Shown here: positions 1 through 9,176 of the stretch, in pieces
How positions within the stretch are numbered: the first letter of the stretch is position 1
Layout: the number at the start of each line of letters is the position of its first letter
Assembly: GCA_033584155.1 (NCBI GenBank)
Contig: CP138355.1
Location: 1,627,501-1,691,500 of the forward strand
DNA length: 64,000 nt
Direction of reading: 5' to 3'
Origin: Candidatus Electrothrix scaldis
GTDB lineage: Bacteria; Desulfobacterota; Desulfobulbia; Desulfobulbales; Desulfobulbaceae
Notes under the pieces: model-generated
The model's input: the letters and a program-made list of their open reading frames with translations, nothing else
Told to the model about the DNA's origin: nothing
Databases searched by the model: none
Translations under genes and position numbers: made by a program

Positions 1-6
1 GAGGAA

Positions 7-85
7 GCCCGATCGTATGATCGGGCTGAACCGGATCACATGATCGGGCCTAGTCCGAACGCATGATCGAGTTTCTATTGACATA
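7..85. repeat. 23-bp degenerate tandem repeat with a palindrome
   Basis: Three units begin at 17, 40 and 63, each opening with ATGATCGGG or ATGATCGAG, giving a 23-bp period. Positions 7-26 form a perfect palindrome, GCCCGATC / GATCGGGC around GTAT. The third unit is degenerate beyond its first 9 bases. No gene is seen in the first 190 bases. The function is unknown; a protein-binding array or the edge of a longer array outside the window are both possible. Confidence 0.6.
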
Positions 86-190
86 GATCTGACAGAGTCG
101 ATTCCCCGCAAGCGGGACGAGAAGGTCATGGAGATGCTGAAAAGGAGGTGTTGCGAGGGGAGGGGGGGCTTTAACTTTCTTCAGGAATAC

Positions 191-832
191 TCAAAACAAA
201 TCTGCCGAAAACAGACTCACCTCATCACCCTGCAAAAGATTAAAGCAGAGTTGCAAACCCCATACACCGACCAGCAGTGCATAGGAGAAAAGATTGACTC
301 TGTACATCAGCCGTTTCGGATTGATATTTCTCTCATGGGCCTGCTTCCGAATAAAAGCGGATTCCAGCCATACAGAGACAAAATAGGCAGGCAATAAACC
401 GACGATTCCACCGAATGGAATCAACCAAAATATCTTTCCTTCGTACGCTGGAAAAGGCAGAATAACCGATGCCAGTATAACAAGGTCACTCAATCTGTCC
501 AATATTTCGTTCTTGTAAAAGGCGGTAAGGCTTGCACTTATGGGAATCGAGGCAAAAAATTGTAAAAACCAAGCAATAGGACACCCGAGGACAGTTGAGA
601 TCAGATTAGCCTTGAAAGAAATAAGGGTTGCTGTAAACCAATGAAGCGAGAGAGACTCCTTCAGCAAGATCGCCTCAATCAGGATCACCGGTACAAGCAG
701 AGAAAGCATAAAGGGCAGTTGGACCGCAACGATGGGAATCCCCGCGTTGGCGTAGGAATAGGATGCCGTGAGCAGCACGACAAGACATCCTGCGGTGATA
801 AGAAAGAGTTTGTTCATTCGAGCATGTATCAT
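191..832 (-). CDS. Multi-pass membrane protein of unknown function
   Basis: This 213-residue protein has about five or six hydrophobic segments: an N-terminal one (about 9-30), a second immediately after it, then segments around 85-105, 115-130, 135-155 and a last one near 180-200. A short positively charged loop (about residues 160-175) precedes the last segment. I do not recognise the family. A second in-frame ATG at 817 gives a 208-residue protein that starts with a more typical signal-anchor; neither start has a clear ribosome-binding site. It lies 24 bp downstream of the transglutaminase-like gene on the same strand, so the two are probably co-transcribed. Confidence 0.6.
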   Translation of the reverse strand: MIHARMNKLFLITAGCLVVLLTASYSYANAGIPIVAVQLPFMLSLLVPVILIEAILLKESLSLHWFTATLISFKANLISTVLGCPIAWFLQFFASIPISASLTAFYKNEILDRLSDLVILASVILPFPAYEGKIFWLIPFGGIVGLLPAYFVSVWLESAFIRKQAHERNINPKRLMYRVNLFSYALLVGVWGLQLCFNLLQGDEVSLFSADLF

Positions 833-856
833 GCTGCGGGGATGGATTAGGTGTCT

Positions 857-2323
857 TTATTGCGGGACGGGCAGGATCTCAATCTGCAATTTCCCGATCA
901 AGGCCCCGATAGCAAGCTGTGCTTCCAGGTCTCCACGGGTGAAACGGATGTGGTACAGATCCGCAGGAATCTGATTGACCGTGGTATCTACGCTGAGCCA
1001 TTGACCATCCAGGCAGACCTCATTCCAGGCGTGATAATAAAAGGCATCGTGTTGCATGGTTACCCCGGCTGCAATTGTGGTGGGGAGATTGAGGCTACGG
1101 GCAAGGCCAGCAAAAAGAGCGGCATGCTCATTGCAATCACCCTTGCCATTTTTCAGCGTTGTGAGAGCATCGGGCAGGCCGATAACCGGCCGTTTCTCAA
1201 GATTTTTGTACACCCAGTCCGTGAGGAGTTCCACTTGACGAGTAGGGTCCGTTTCTTCGCCTACAATCTCTTGAGCCTTTGCCTTGAGAACAGGATCATC
1301 TGATTGAACATAACGACTGGCCTGTAAGCTGGCATCATCCCCAGCACAGCTGTTTACACCTGTTGTCTCTTCTTCCCCTGATACCGGAGGAAAATCCTCT
1401 TTGTTCAGGGTGAGTTTGCCATCAGCAAAATGCTGCCGTCCTCCGTTGAGTTCGACCTCTGCATCTTTCGGGAACTGAAGGCGAAATGTTGCTGCTGGGC
1501 TGTTTTCTTCAAGGAGCTGTCCTGTGTATTGCACAGCAACGGCGGATAAGAGCTCATCGCCACCATCCTGAATGTCCATCGCCTTAAATTTTGGTTCTGC
1601 CTGGAAGACAAAGCCCACTGGTGACTGTTCGCGTACGACCTGTCCCTCGTCGTTGAGCCAGAAGTCAGTTTGCATCCCGGCATATGACTCTGTGAAGAGA
1701 TGTATATTATATATCCTTTTGTTAAGGAGTTTTTTCTCTTGGCCTTTATAGGTAATGACAGAGGTCTTTGCAGAGAGTGAAAAGGGATCAAAGAAGGGGA
1801 TCTTTAGCTTGTCTCCTTTTTCTTTGAGTTCACTTAATAAGTAGCTTCGTTGATTAAGTGGGAGGACAGGAGGGGCTTGGAGGGTAATCGTATCCTCCAT
1901 TGTTGCTCCTCCGGTATCCAGAGAAAAATGAACCGTGTTTCCTTCCACTCGACCGTGTGCCGTTGTGTTGTAAAACGGTGAAGAGAAAGAAAATTTAAAG
2001 GTGCGCAAGCGCAGGTTGTTTTCCGTTATTGCCGTGAGGCTCATCTTGACCGGTTGGACGGAATTCAGGACCTTCAGTCGTAGCGAGGCCTCTTGCTGAA
2101 TACGTAGACGGTTCTCCTCGTCATCCGGGCGGACATCCTCCATCACATAACCGATACGCTTATTTTGGAGATATACACCATAATATTGTTGGTATTTGGC
2201 AAGAGTAAGGACTTTTTGCTCCGTACTATCTAAGGTGCTTATTAAGAAATCCTTTTTCACCAAGACAACTAACAGGGCGAGCCAAGAGCAGACGACGAGT
2301 AATTTGACGACACGAAATTTCAT
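857..2323 (-). CDS. Membrane-anchored transglutaminase-like (cysteine protease fold) protein
   Basis: This 488-residue protein has an N-terminal signal-anchor (residues 7-22) followed by a long beta-rich extracytoplasmic region of unknown fold. A C-terminal transglutaminase-like domain starts near residue 350. The expected triad is visible: Cys397 in KGDCNEHA, His431 in YYHAWNE and Asp446 in LSVDTT. In this superfamily (PF01841) the triad supports protein cross-linking or, in bacteria, peptidase activity. The substrate here is unknown. The domain arrangement is that of secreted bacterial transglutaminase-like proteins rather than eukaryotic transglutaminases. Its location outside the inner membrane is inferred from the N-terminus. 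Confidence 0.8.
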   Translation of the reverse strand: MKFRVVKLLVVCSWLALLVVLVKKDFLISTLDSTEQKVLTLAKYQQYYGVYLQNKRIGYVMEDVRPDDEENRLRIQQEASLRLKVLNSVQPVKMSLTAITENNLRLRTFKFSFSSPFYNTTAHGRVEGNTVHFSLDTGGATMEDTITLQAPPVLPLNQRSYLLSELKEKGDKLKIPFFDPFSLSAKTSVITYKGQEKKLLNKRIYNIHLFTESYAGMQTDFWLNDEGQVVREQSPVGFVFQAEPKFKAMDIQDGGDELLSAVAVQYTGQLLEENSPAATFRLQFPKDAEVELNGGRQHFADGKLTLNKEDFPPVSGEEETTGVNSCAGDDASLQASRYVQSDDPVLKAKAQEIVGEETDPTRQVELLTDWVYKNLEKRPVIGLPDALTTLKNGKGDCNEHAALFAGLARSLNLPTTIAAGVTMQHDAFYYHAWNEVCLDGQWLSVDTTVNQIPADLYHIRFTRGDLEAQLAIGALIGKLQIEILPVPQ

Positions 2324-2451
2324 AGCAAATAAGAAGGTATGTAGAAAAAGGAAGATATTCCGTTATTGCTTCCTTATGTGCTGGTCATTATGAACTGAAC
2401 TGTAAGAAGGAAGGAAAGAGAGGATTGAAGACGGATGAGCAAGACAGATAA

Positions 2452-2472
2452 TGTCCCGATATTATCGGGACA
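2452..2472. repeat. Perfect intergenic palindrome
   Basis: TGTCCCGAT / ATCGGGACA around ATT gives a 9-bp perfect stem between two minus-strand genes. There is no T-run, so it is not a standard intrinsic terminator. It resembles other short palindromes scattered in this window's intergenic DNA. Confidence 0.55.
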
Positions 2473-2515
2473 GAGGGTGACTTTCCTTGTCCCGGCTCAT
2501 AGCTGTATTTGTCAA

Positions 2516-2863
2516 CTATAATTTATTATCCCAAGTGCCGTCCTCGGTTACAACTTTCATATCAACTTCCGTATCATAATAAGTATAGCCGAAGATGGTG
2601 GCCGCGCCATAATATGTATAACCGATCTTTACTTTTTTACGATCAAGCTCCTCAAAAGAAAATTTTGATGGCAAGCCCATAAGTTCAAGGTTTTCTTTTA
2701 CTTCGCTTTGAACGAGATCTGGACGTTGATATTTTTTTATCGAATTGGCCTTCTCCTGCAGCATATAGCCTGTCTTCTTTTTTTCCAACATAATGGAGCC
2801 AATTTGCCAGGAGGGCACCCCTATTACTGCCACAATGACAATCCATATGATATTCTTGACCAT
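2516..2863 (-). CDS. Small membrane-anchored protein of unknown function
   Basis: The 115-residue product has one N-terminal transmembrane segment (about residues 4-21, rich in I and V) followed by a charged soluble domain of about 90 residues. The C-terminal half contains two near-copies of a Y-T-Y-Y-based strand (GYTYYGA and GYTYYDT). The size and layout (one helix, then a small alpha/beta domain) recall DUF4845-like proteins, but I cannot assign the family. It is flanked by palindromes and is probably transcribed alone. Confidence 0.6.
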   Translation of the reverse strand: MVKNIIWIVIVAVIGVPSWQIGSIMLEKKKTGYMLQEKANSIKKYQRPDLVQSEVKENLELMGLPSKFSFEELDRKKVKIGYTYYGAATIFGYTYYDTEVDMKVVTEDGTWDNKL

Positions 2864-2962
2864 CTTTTTCTCCGTTTATTGTGTGAAGATTTTGTCTGCT
2901 TATTTATATGAAAGGGGCCGGAGATTCCTCGAATCAGCGCTTTACTTTCATGCCCTTGTTGT

Positions 2963-2981
2963 CCCGCCCTCAAGGGGCGGG
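2963..2981. terminator. GC-rich hairpin downstream of clpA
   Basis: CCCGCCC and GGGCGGG pair around a short loop about 55 bp beyond the clpA stop. No T-run follows on the minus strand, so this may be a factor-dependent or mRNA 3'-end hairpin rather than a classical terminator. Confidence 0.4.
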
Positions 2982-3035
2982 ATGTAACTTTTCGTCGTAT
3001 AAGGAATTTTCTTCCAGAGCGGGTAGGGATAAGGC

Positions 3036-5306
3036 TTATTCAGGATACTTAAACGTCATTTGTCCCTTACGGCGGCCAATGCGTACCTTACCTCCCTTGC
3101 GGAGTTTGCCAAAGAGGATCTCATCAGTCAGTACATCGCCTATCTCTTTCATGATTAAGCGCCGTAGCGGTCGTGCGCCGTATGCCGGATCATAGCCCTC
3201 TTCTGCTAAGCCATGTCGTGCCGCCGGAGTTAGGGAAATTTCGACATTCTTATCTGCCAGCTGCCCTTGAAGTTCAACCACCATCTTGTCTACAATTCGT
3301 TCTACCGCATCCAGTTCCAAGGCGTGGAAGGTGATAGCGCTATCAAGTCGGTTTCTGAATTCTGGAGTAAAGAGGTTTTTCAGAGCCTTCTGCTCTTTTC
3401 CTTTTGAATCTCCGATAAAACCGATAGTCCTCTCGGTCATCTCTCTCGCACCGGCATTGGTGGTCATGATAAGGATAACATTGCGGAAATCAGCTCTCCG
3501 GCCACTATTGTCTGTCAGGGTCGAGTGATCCATTACCTGGAGAAGAATGGAGAAAACGTCTGGATGAGCTTTTTCAATTTCATCCAGCAGGAGTACAGTA
3601 TGGGGGTGCTTGCGGATAGCATCGGTCAAAAGGCCTCCCTGCTCAAAACCGACATAGCCGGGAGGAGCTCCGATGAGCCGGGCTACGGCATGCTTTTCCA
3701 TGTATTCGCTCATGTCAAAGCGCTCAAAATGTATGCCCATAGACTGAGCTAATTGCCGGGCAACCTCGGTTTTTCCTACACCTGTGGGGCCTGCAAAGAG
3801 GAAACAGCCTGTGGGAGAAAGAGGGTTTCCCAGGCCCGCCTTGGAGCGTTTCACTGCCCGTACCACCTCAATCACAGCCTCATCCTGACCAAAGATAACG
3901 GATTTAAGCTCGTCCTCCAAATGACGTAAGCCATCGGTCTCATCATTATTTACAGAGACCACAGGCACCCTGGCCATTTTAGAGACGATGCGTTCCACAT
4001 CTTCGATGGTCACAGTTGCACCGGTCTTGCCAGCCAGCCGCAGAGATGCTCCGACTTCGTCCATAACGTCAATGGCCTTATCTGGAAGGAAACGATCATT
4101 AATGTAGCGCTCAGCTAATTCCGCCGTTGTCTCGATAGCCTCCTCTGAGTAGGACAGATCATGGTGCTTTTCGTAGCGGGATTGCAGACCTTTCAGGATC
4201 TCGCAGGTTTCCTCGACAGAGGGTTCCTCAATATCTATTTTCTGGAAGCGACGGGATAATGCCCTGTCTTTTTCAATATAGCTTTTATGCTCTTCATAGG
4301 TGGTTGAGCCGATGCAGCGGATGGTTCCAGCCTGAAGCGCAGGTTTCAGAAGGTTAGATGCATCCATAGAACCGCCGCTGGTTGCGCCTGCTCCGACAAT
4401 GGTATGCATTTCATCGATAAAGAGGATCGCATTGTCTTTTTCCTCCACTGCTGCTATAACGGCCTTCAGTCGTTTCTCAAAATCGCCCCGATATTTGGTG
4501 CCAGCAACAAGGGCTCCCATATCCAACATATAAATGGTCGTATCTTGAAGCAGGTCCGGTACCATCTTTGCTGGATCAGGCTCTTCTTCTTTTCGGGTCA
4601 AGCCATCCTCGTGAATACGTAGGGCAAGCCCTTCCGCAATGGCGGTTTTTCCTACCCCAGGCTCTCCGACCAGTAAGGGGTTGTTTTTGCGCCTCCGACA
4701 AAGGACTTGCATCATTCTTTCCAGCTCAAGGTTCCGCCCGATTAAGGGGTCAATTCGCCCTTGCTTTGCTAATTCAGCGAAATTGACAGTAAACTGTTCC
4801 AGAATATCTTCCTTGCCCTTCTGCTTCTTGGTATCCGCAGCAGAAATACCGGGTTTTGGTGCTGGTTTTTGCTGGAGGGTTTCCGGGATATTATGCGAGA
4901 TATACTCCACAACATCCATCCGTCCGACTCCTTCACTTCCGAGAAAGTAGACCGCGTGTGAGTCCGGTTCCGCAAAGATAGATACCAGAACATCGCCGGT
5001 ATCCACCTCTTTTTTGCCGCAGCTCTGGACGTGATTGACCGCCCGTTGTAATACTCGGTTAAAGGCAACCGTCTGCGAAGGCTCATCCTTGTCTGCGCCT
5101 AATAAGGGAACTCCTCCTGCAAGAAACTCCTGCAGTCTTTCTCTGATTGAATTATTATCGCCGCCACATTTATTAATAATATGAGCGGCCAACTCATCAT
5201 GCAAAAGCCCCCAAAGCATGTGTTCAACAGTCACATACTCGTGTTTTTTTGCCTTTGCCTCTTTTATTGCCTTGATCAAGGCCAATTCTAATTCTCGACT
5301 CAACAT
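3036..5306 (-). CDS. clpA: ATP-dependent Clp protease ATP-binding subunit ClpA
   Basis: ClpA is the AAA+ unfoldase that feeds substrates to the ClpP peptidase in the cytoplasm. The 756-residue product has the N-terminal Clp repeat domain (about 1-145), a first AAA module with Walker A GEPGVGKT (residues 214-221) and Walker B ILFIDEMH, and a second module with GPTGVGKT and [13 protein letters not shown]. The C-terminal D2-small domain carries AYGARPLRR. There is no ClpB-type middle coiled coil, and the length fits ClpA (about 750). The ClpS adaptor gene lies 46 bp upstream in the same direction, the usual clpS-clpA arrangement, which strongly supports ClpA over ClpC. Confidence 0.96.
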   Translation of the reverse strand: MLSRELELALIKAIKEAKAKKHEYVTVEHMLWGLLHDELAAHIINKCGGDNNSIRERLQEFLAGGVPLLGADKDEPSQTVAFNRVLQRAVNHVQSCGKKEVDTGDVLVSIFAEPDSHAVYFLGSEGVGRMDVVEYISHNIPETLQQKPAPKPGISAADTKKQKGKEDILEQFTVNFAELAKQGRIDPLIGRNLELERMMQVLCRRRKNNPLLVGEPGVGKTAIAEGLALRIHEDGLTRKEEEPDPAKMVPDLLQDTTIYMLDMGALVAGTKYRGDFEKRLKAVIAAVEEKDNAILFIDEMHTIVGAGATSGGSMDASNLLKPALQAGTIRCIGSTTYEEHKSYIEKDRALSRRFQKIDIEEPSVEETCEILKGLQSRYEKHHDLSYSEEAIETTAELAERYINDRFLPDKAIDVMDEVGASLRLAGKTGATVTIEDVERIVSKMARVPVVSVNNDETDGLRHLEDELKSVIFGQDEAVIEVVRAVKRSKAGLGNPLSPTGCFLFAGPTGVGKTEVARQLAQSMGIHFERFDMSEYMEKHAVARLIGAPPGYVGFEQGGLLTDAIRKHPHTVLLLDEIEKAHPDVFSILLQVMDHSTLTDNSGRRADFRNVILIMTTNAGAREMTERTIGFIGDSKGKEQKALKNLFTPEFRNRLDSAITFHALELDAVERIVDKMVVELQGQLADKNVEISLTPAARHGLAEEGYDPAYGARPLRRLIMKEIGDVLTDEILFGKLRKGGKVRIGRRKGQMTFKYPE

Positions 5307-5352
5307 AGCAGTATTCTGGCTAAACGGTGGCGTATAAATGCCGGAAGGTCAG

Positions 5353-5667
5353 TTATGCCTTCTCCAATGAGCATTTCAACGGAAATTGATTTTTGCGGGC
5401 TGTCTGATGCACTTCCGACACCTTGGTTTCTCCAATTTCTCGGGAATAAATTCCGGCAACCCCCATTCCCTGGTGATGGACATTTAACATAATTGACGTT
5501 GCCTCTGCTGTGTCCTTGCCGAAGATAGTTTCCAGCACCATAACCACGAACTCCATGGTTGTATAATCGTCATTATGGAGAAGTACTTTATACAGGGGAG
5601 GTTCCTGAAGTTCTTTCTTGTCCTTGGTCAGTATTTCTTCCCTATGTCCTGAATCTGTTTTTCCCAT
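5353..5667 (-). CDS. clpS: ATP-dependent Clp protease adaptor ClpS
   Basis: ClpS binds the ClpA N-domain and delivers N-degron substrates. The 104-residue product has the family core: PLYKVLLHNDDYTTMEFVV, then the helix with the VHHQG motif and a GVAGIYSREIGETK segment. The N-terminal tail of about 20 charged residues is the flexible extension that enters the ClpA pore. It is the first gene of the clpS-clpA operon. Confidence 0.95.
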   Translation of the reverse strand: MGKTDSGHREEILTKDKKELQEPPLYKVLLHNDDYTTMEFVVMVLETIFGKDTAEATSIMLNVHHQGMGVAGIYSREIGETKVSEVHQTARKNQFPLKCSLEKA

Positions 5668-5818
5668 CTTCCTGATTATATGCTGTTAAAATCTCAAATG
5701 TCAATCTGCCATCCAATCTTCAGTATTTTTATTCCTGTTACAATAACATAAAAAGGTTTGATTTGTCTGGCGTTACTTGTAAAAGTCTTTCTTCTTACTC
5801 CTTTTCGTATTGTAATGC

Positions 5819-7210
5819 TCAAGGATGATTTTGCAAGCTTACTTTCTCTGTTGCGTTCATCATTGAGAGGATCAGATGCTGTAGAACAGTGTCTGTATCT
5901 ACAGGAGATCCTTTTAGCCTCATATCTGCCTGGAGGATATCTTCTAGCCAACGCCGGAGAAGAGTGACTGAAAAACCGGCAGCTGTCTTGAAACGCATGT
6001 ACAGGGCAAAGGGATGGCCGGATAATTCTGATTTCCAGCGCTCATTTTGTTTTAGGGCAGGCAGGCACTGATTTTGAAAGACTTGGGCTGAGATCCCTGG
6101 ACGAAAATTATATTGCCCCTGTTCCTGTAAGAGGCGAAAAAGGAGGAGGGTGCGGGTAAAATTGCGTAATGTTGCCAGGATGGCCAGAGCATGGATGCCA
6201 TTTTCCTGGAGGCGCGCGGTGATAAGCAGGGCCTGATCAATCTGTTTGTCGCTGATCGCCTGGGTGAGTTCAAAAACGGCTTCCTGGCGTGTGCGTCCCA
6301 CCATGCGGTCAAGATCTTCTCCAGTGATTTGCTGCGCTTCTCCCACAGATAAAGCCAGTTTTTCTGTTTCCATGACAACGGCAACAGGATGAAATCCTAC
6401 CCGTTCCAGCAACTGCTCCATAACCTGAGGCGCCATGCTTTTGTTCATTTTTCGCAACACGATGCGCACTTGCTCTTGGAGAATTACCTTTTGCTCTTTC
6501 TTGGCTTGAGCGCTGGCCCCTGTGTCCACATGGAGGTCTATAACAGCGTATTTTTCTTTAAAGGCCTTATAGAGTTTTTTCCGTTTATCCACCTCCTCGG
6601 CCAGGAGTATCAGGATATTATTTTGAGGTATACCTGCATCCAGGGCTGCCAGAGTCATCTCTCCGGCATTTTGACTCGGGCGCGCGCCTTCAGGCCGAGC
6701 TTGCTCAGGGAATCGCGCAAGGAGTTCGCCGGTCCAGGAAATGTTGCTATCAGGCTTGGCAAAACCAAAACATTTTTTCCATTGGGCAGGACTCAATATT
6801 CCGGGATCGTTTTCTGTGTCACGGCTATCCAAGCCTCCTGCCTCCATCATTGCCTGAAGGTATTTGAAGGCCTTTTCCGGCTTATTCTTTTCATTGGCCT
6901 GCACTGCTCGTTTCCATATGCCTTGGGCCACATTTTTGGAGTGAAATAGGCGTGTGTTGTTGACTCGAAAGATCTGTTTGCCACCCAAGAGGCTGAAGCT
7001 GCGGAGTTTGGAGAGAGTGTAATTGCTGTCCTCTGCATCGCCATCGATATTATGTACGGTCCCACCAGCTGCACACAGGAGCTTTGTGAGTTGGTCTGCC
7101 GCTTGTTGACAGAGGTAACGTTCTCCGATAAACAGGTAGGCGGGAAAAAAAACTCCTTTTTTGCTCTCTTGAAAAAGGGTGTCGAGCTTATTTCTTTCGT
7201 AAACAGGCAT
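5819..7210 (-). CDS. holA: DNA polymerase III delta subunit
   Basis: HolA opens the beta sliding clamp as part of the clamp loader. The N-terminal region has the delta-subunit signature: AYLFIGERYLCQQAADQL, then a small-domain strand with SLLGGKQIFRVNN. The C-terminal half has the characteristic LALSVGEAQQITGEDLDRMVG and FELTQAISDKQIDQAL segments of the collar domain. The reading frame is open from 7267, but the methionine at 7210 (MPVYERNK) gives the normal family N-terminus; the 19 residues before it look spurious. The product (463 residues) is longer than E. coli HolA because of an insertion around residues 100-210 containing low-conservation linker sequence. Confidence 0.85.
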   Translation of the reverse strand: MPVYERNKLDTLFQESKKGVFFPAYLFIGERYLCQQAADQLTKLLCAAGGTVHNIDGDAEDSNYTLSKLRSFSLLGGKQIFRVNNTRLFHSKNVAQGIWKRAVQANEKNKPEKAFKYLQAMMEAGGLDSRDTENDPGILSPAQWKKCFGFAKPDSNISWTGELLARFPEQARPEGARPSQNAGEMTLAALDAGIPQNNILILLAEEVDKRKKLYKAFKEKYAVIDLHVDTGASAQAKKEQKVILQEQVRIVLRKMNKSMAPQVMEQLLERVGFHPVAVVMETEKLALSVGEAQQITGEDLDRMVGRTRQEAVFELTQAISDKQIDQALLITARLQENGIHALAILATLRNFTRTLLLFRLLQEQGQYNFRPGISAQVFQNQCLPALKQNERWKSELSGHPFALYMRFKTAAGFSVTLLRRWLEDILQADMRLKGSPVDTDTVLQHLILSMMNATEKVSLQNHP

Positions 7211-7267
7211 GGTGCTGAATATAAGATGATAATGATGCGTCAGAGAAACTTTGGATAGAGAAATCAC

Positions 7268-7564
7268 GCTCCATCACATCGAGAAAAGGTGGCGGACGAA
7301 ACGGCCCGTAAAGGTTTATCTTGCGTCTCTGTAATAGCACAGGGTGGGAGAAATTTTAAAGAACTGAGTGAGGGATAACCTCGCTATAATTTTTGTTTAT
7401 ACTTACCCTGATTCTAGCGGTAAAAAAATTCTCCTGGGAAATTCCTTTGTTGTCGAGTATCATAAAGCATTTTTCGCGTTTGCGAAAAATATTTTTATTT
7501 TTTCCTGCACAAGTTCCTTGAAGCGTATAAGAAAATTAACCTCTATGTGCAACGTGCAATGTAC
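7268..7564. other. Divergent intergenic region holA / RNase E/G gene
   Basis: About 300 bases between two divergent genes. No small ORF with a ribosome-binding site is evident. The 100 bases before the RNase gene are AT-rich and probably carry its promoter and leader, but I cannot pick one -35/-10 pair with confidence. Confidence 0.4.
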
Positions 7565-9118
7565 ATGAGTGTTGAACAAGCAATTGCCGATCCAAGCAAA
7601 CGGCTTCCTGATAGCACACGCAACATGTATACAGACATTGTGATAAATGCCACACCTTATGAGAACCGTATTGCGGTGGTGGAGCGCGGCAACCTGCTGG
7701 AGTTTCACCTCGAACGGCCATCAGAAAAAGGCTTAGTGGGTAATATCTATCAAGGAAAGGTCGTTCGGGTGCTCCCTGGAATGCAGGCAGCTTTTGTTGA
7801 TATCGGCCTTGAACGCACAGGTTTTCTTTATGTTGATGATATTGATATGTCAATGTCACAGCTTGCCGATGGAGAGCTCAGTTATCCTTCTCCTGTAAGA
7901 AACACCCCGACCAATCCGGCAATCGAGGATATGGTAAAAGAAGGGCAGACGATTTTGGTTCAGATTGCAAAAGAACCTATCGGCTCGAAAGGTGCCCGTC
8001 TGACCTGTCATATTACTCTGCCGTGCCGAAATTTGGTCTTTATGCCCTTGACTGATCATATCGGTATTTCTCGTAAAATAGAGGATGAAGAGGTGCGGGA
8101 TGAATTACGGCAAAAAATTGAGCGACTTCGTCCAGAAGGGACCGGCTTTATTGTCCGTACTGTTGCGGAGAATGTTACAGCAGCCGAGATAGAGGCGGAT
8201 ATGGAGTTTCTCCTCCTGCTGTGGGATGATATCCGCTCTCATGCCCAACGGGCAGTTGCTCCCAGTCTGATCTATAAGGACCTGGACTTAGTCCTCAGGG
8301 CTGTACGTGATCTTTTTACAGAGAGTGTAAATGAATTGGTTGTCGATTCTCAAAGTATGCATGAACGACTGCTCAACTTTGTCATGACCTTTGCCCCGAA
8401 GTTAAAAAGTAGGATAGTCTATTACGATAGTGAGGTTCCTATTTTTGATGCCTATGGTATTGAAGTAAACGTTGGCCGTGCTATAGATAAAAAAGTTTGG
8501 TTGCGTTCTGGAGGATACCTTATTATTGAGACCACTGAAGCCTTAACTGTGGTAGATGTAAATACTGGGCGTTATGTAGGGAAAAATAATCTGAACGAGA
8601 CTATTTTCAAGACCAATATGGAAGCGGTGGAGGAGATTGCTTACCAGCTCCGACTTCGCAATATTGGGGGGATCATTATTATTGATTTCATCGATATGGA
8701 GATAGAACAACATCGGGATGAACTCTATGATACCTTTCAGGAGGCTATGCGCAAGGATAAAAATCGGGTCAATATCCTCAAGGTTTCAGAGTTTGGCTTG
8801 GTTCAGATGACCCGGAAGCGCTCCAGTGAGAGCTTATCCCAACTTATGTGTGAGCCCTGCTTTTATTGCGGTGGAGAGGGCATCGTGAAATCACGACAAA
8901 CTATCTGTTATGAGATTTTTCGCAAGATATATCGTGATAATCGTACAGCGAGTGGAAAAAGTATAACGATCAGAGTGCATCCGCATATTGCCGCAACACT
9001 ATCGCAGGATGAGGCGCATCACCTCCGACATCTCGAAAAAACCACCGGAAAAGAGATCACGGTCTCTTCAGTGCATAATTTGCATGTGCATCGGTATCAA
9101 GTCGTTTGGGATGAATAA
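7565..9118 (+). CDS. rng: Ribonuclease E/G family endoribonuclease
   Basis: This enzyme cleaves single-stranded RNA in rRNA maturation and mRNA decay. An S1-like RNA-binding domain follows the MYTDIVINATP start region, with GLVGNIYQGKVVRVLPGM and AAFVDIG. The catalytic DNase-I-like part contains both acidic residues in VVDVNTGRY and IIIDFIDME, and the zinc-link cysteines are present in CEPCFYCGGEG. The length (about 518 residues) fits the short RNase G form without the RNase E degradosome tail. The start is uncertain: GTG 7547, ATG 7559, 7565 and 7625 are all in frame and none has a clear ribosome-binding site. The methionine at 7625 matches the canonical RNase G N-terminus. Confidence 0.92.
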   Translation: MSVEQAIADPSKRLPDSTRNMYTDIVINATPYENRIAVVERGNLLEFHLERPSEKGLVGNIYQGKVVRVLPGMQAAFVDIGLERTGFLYVDDIDMSMSQLADGELSYPSPVRNTPTNPAIEDMVKEGQTILVQIAKEPIGSKGARLTCHITLPCRNLVFMPLTDHIGISRKIEDEEVRDELRQKIERLRPEGTGFIVRTVAENVTAAEIEADMEFLLLLWDDIRSHAQRAVAPSLIYKDLDLVLRAVRDLFTESVNELVVDSQSMHERLLNFVMTFAPKLKSRIVYYDSEVPIFDAYGIEVNVGRAIDKKVWLRSGGYLIIETTEALTVVDVNTGRYVGKNNLNETIFKTNMEAVEEIAYQLRLRNIGGIIIIDFIDMEIEQHRDELYDTFQEAMRKDKNRVNILKVSEFGLVQMTRKRSSESLSQLMCEPCFYCGGEGIVKSRQTICYEIFRKIYRDNRTASGKSITIRVHPHIAATLSQDEAHHLRHLEKTTGKEITVSSVHNLHVHRYQVVWDE

Positions 9119-9176
9119 TTTTCGCAAGTCGAGTTAGAAAGATCATATACGATCATCAATAATCTTACCAATTATC

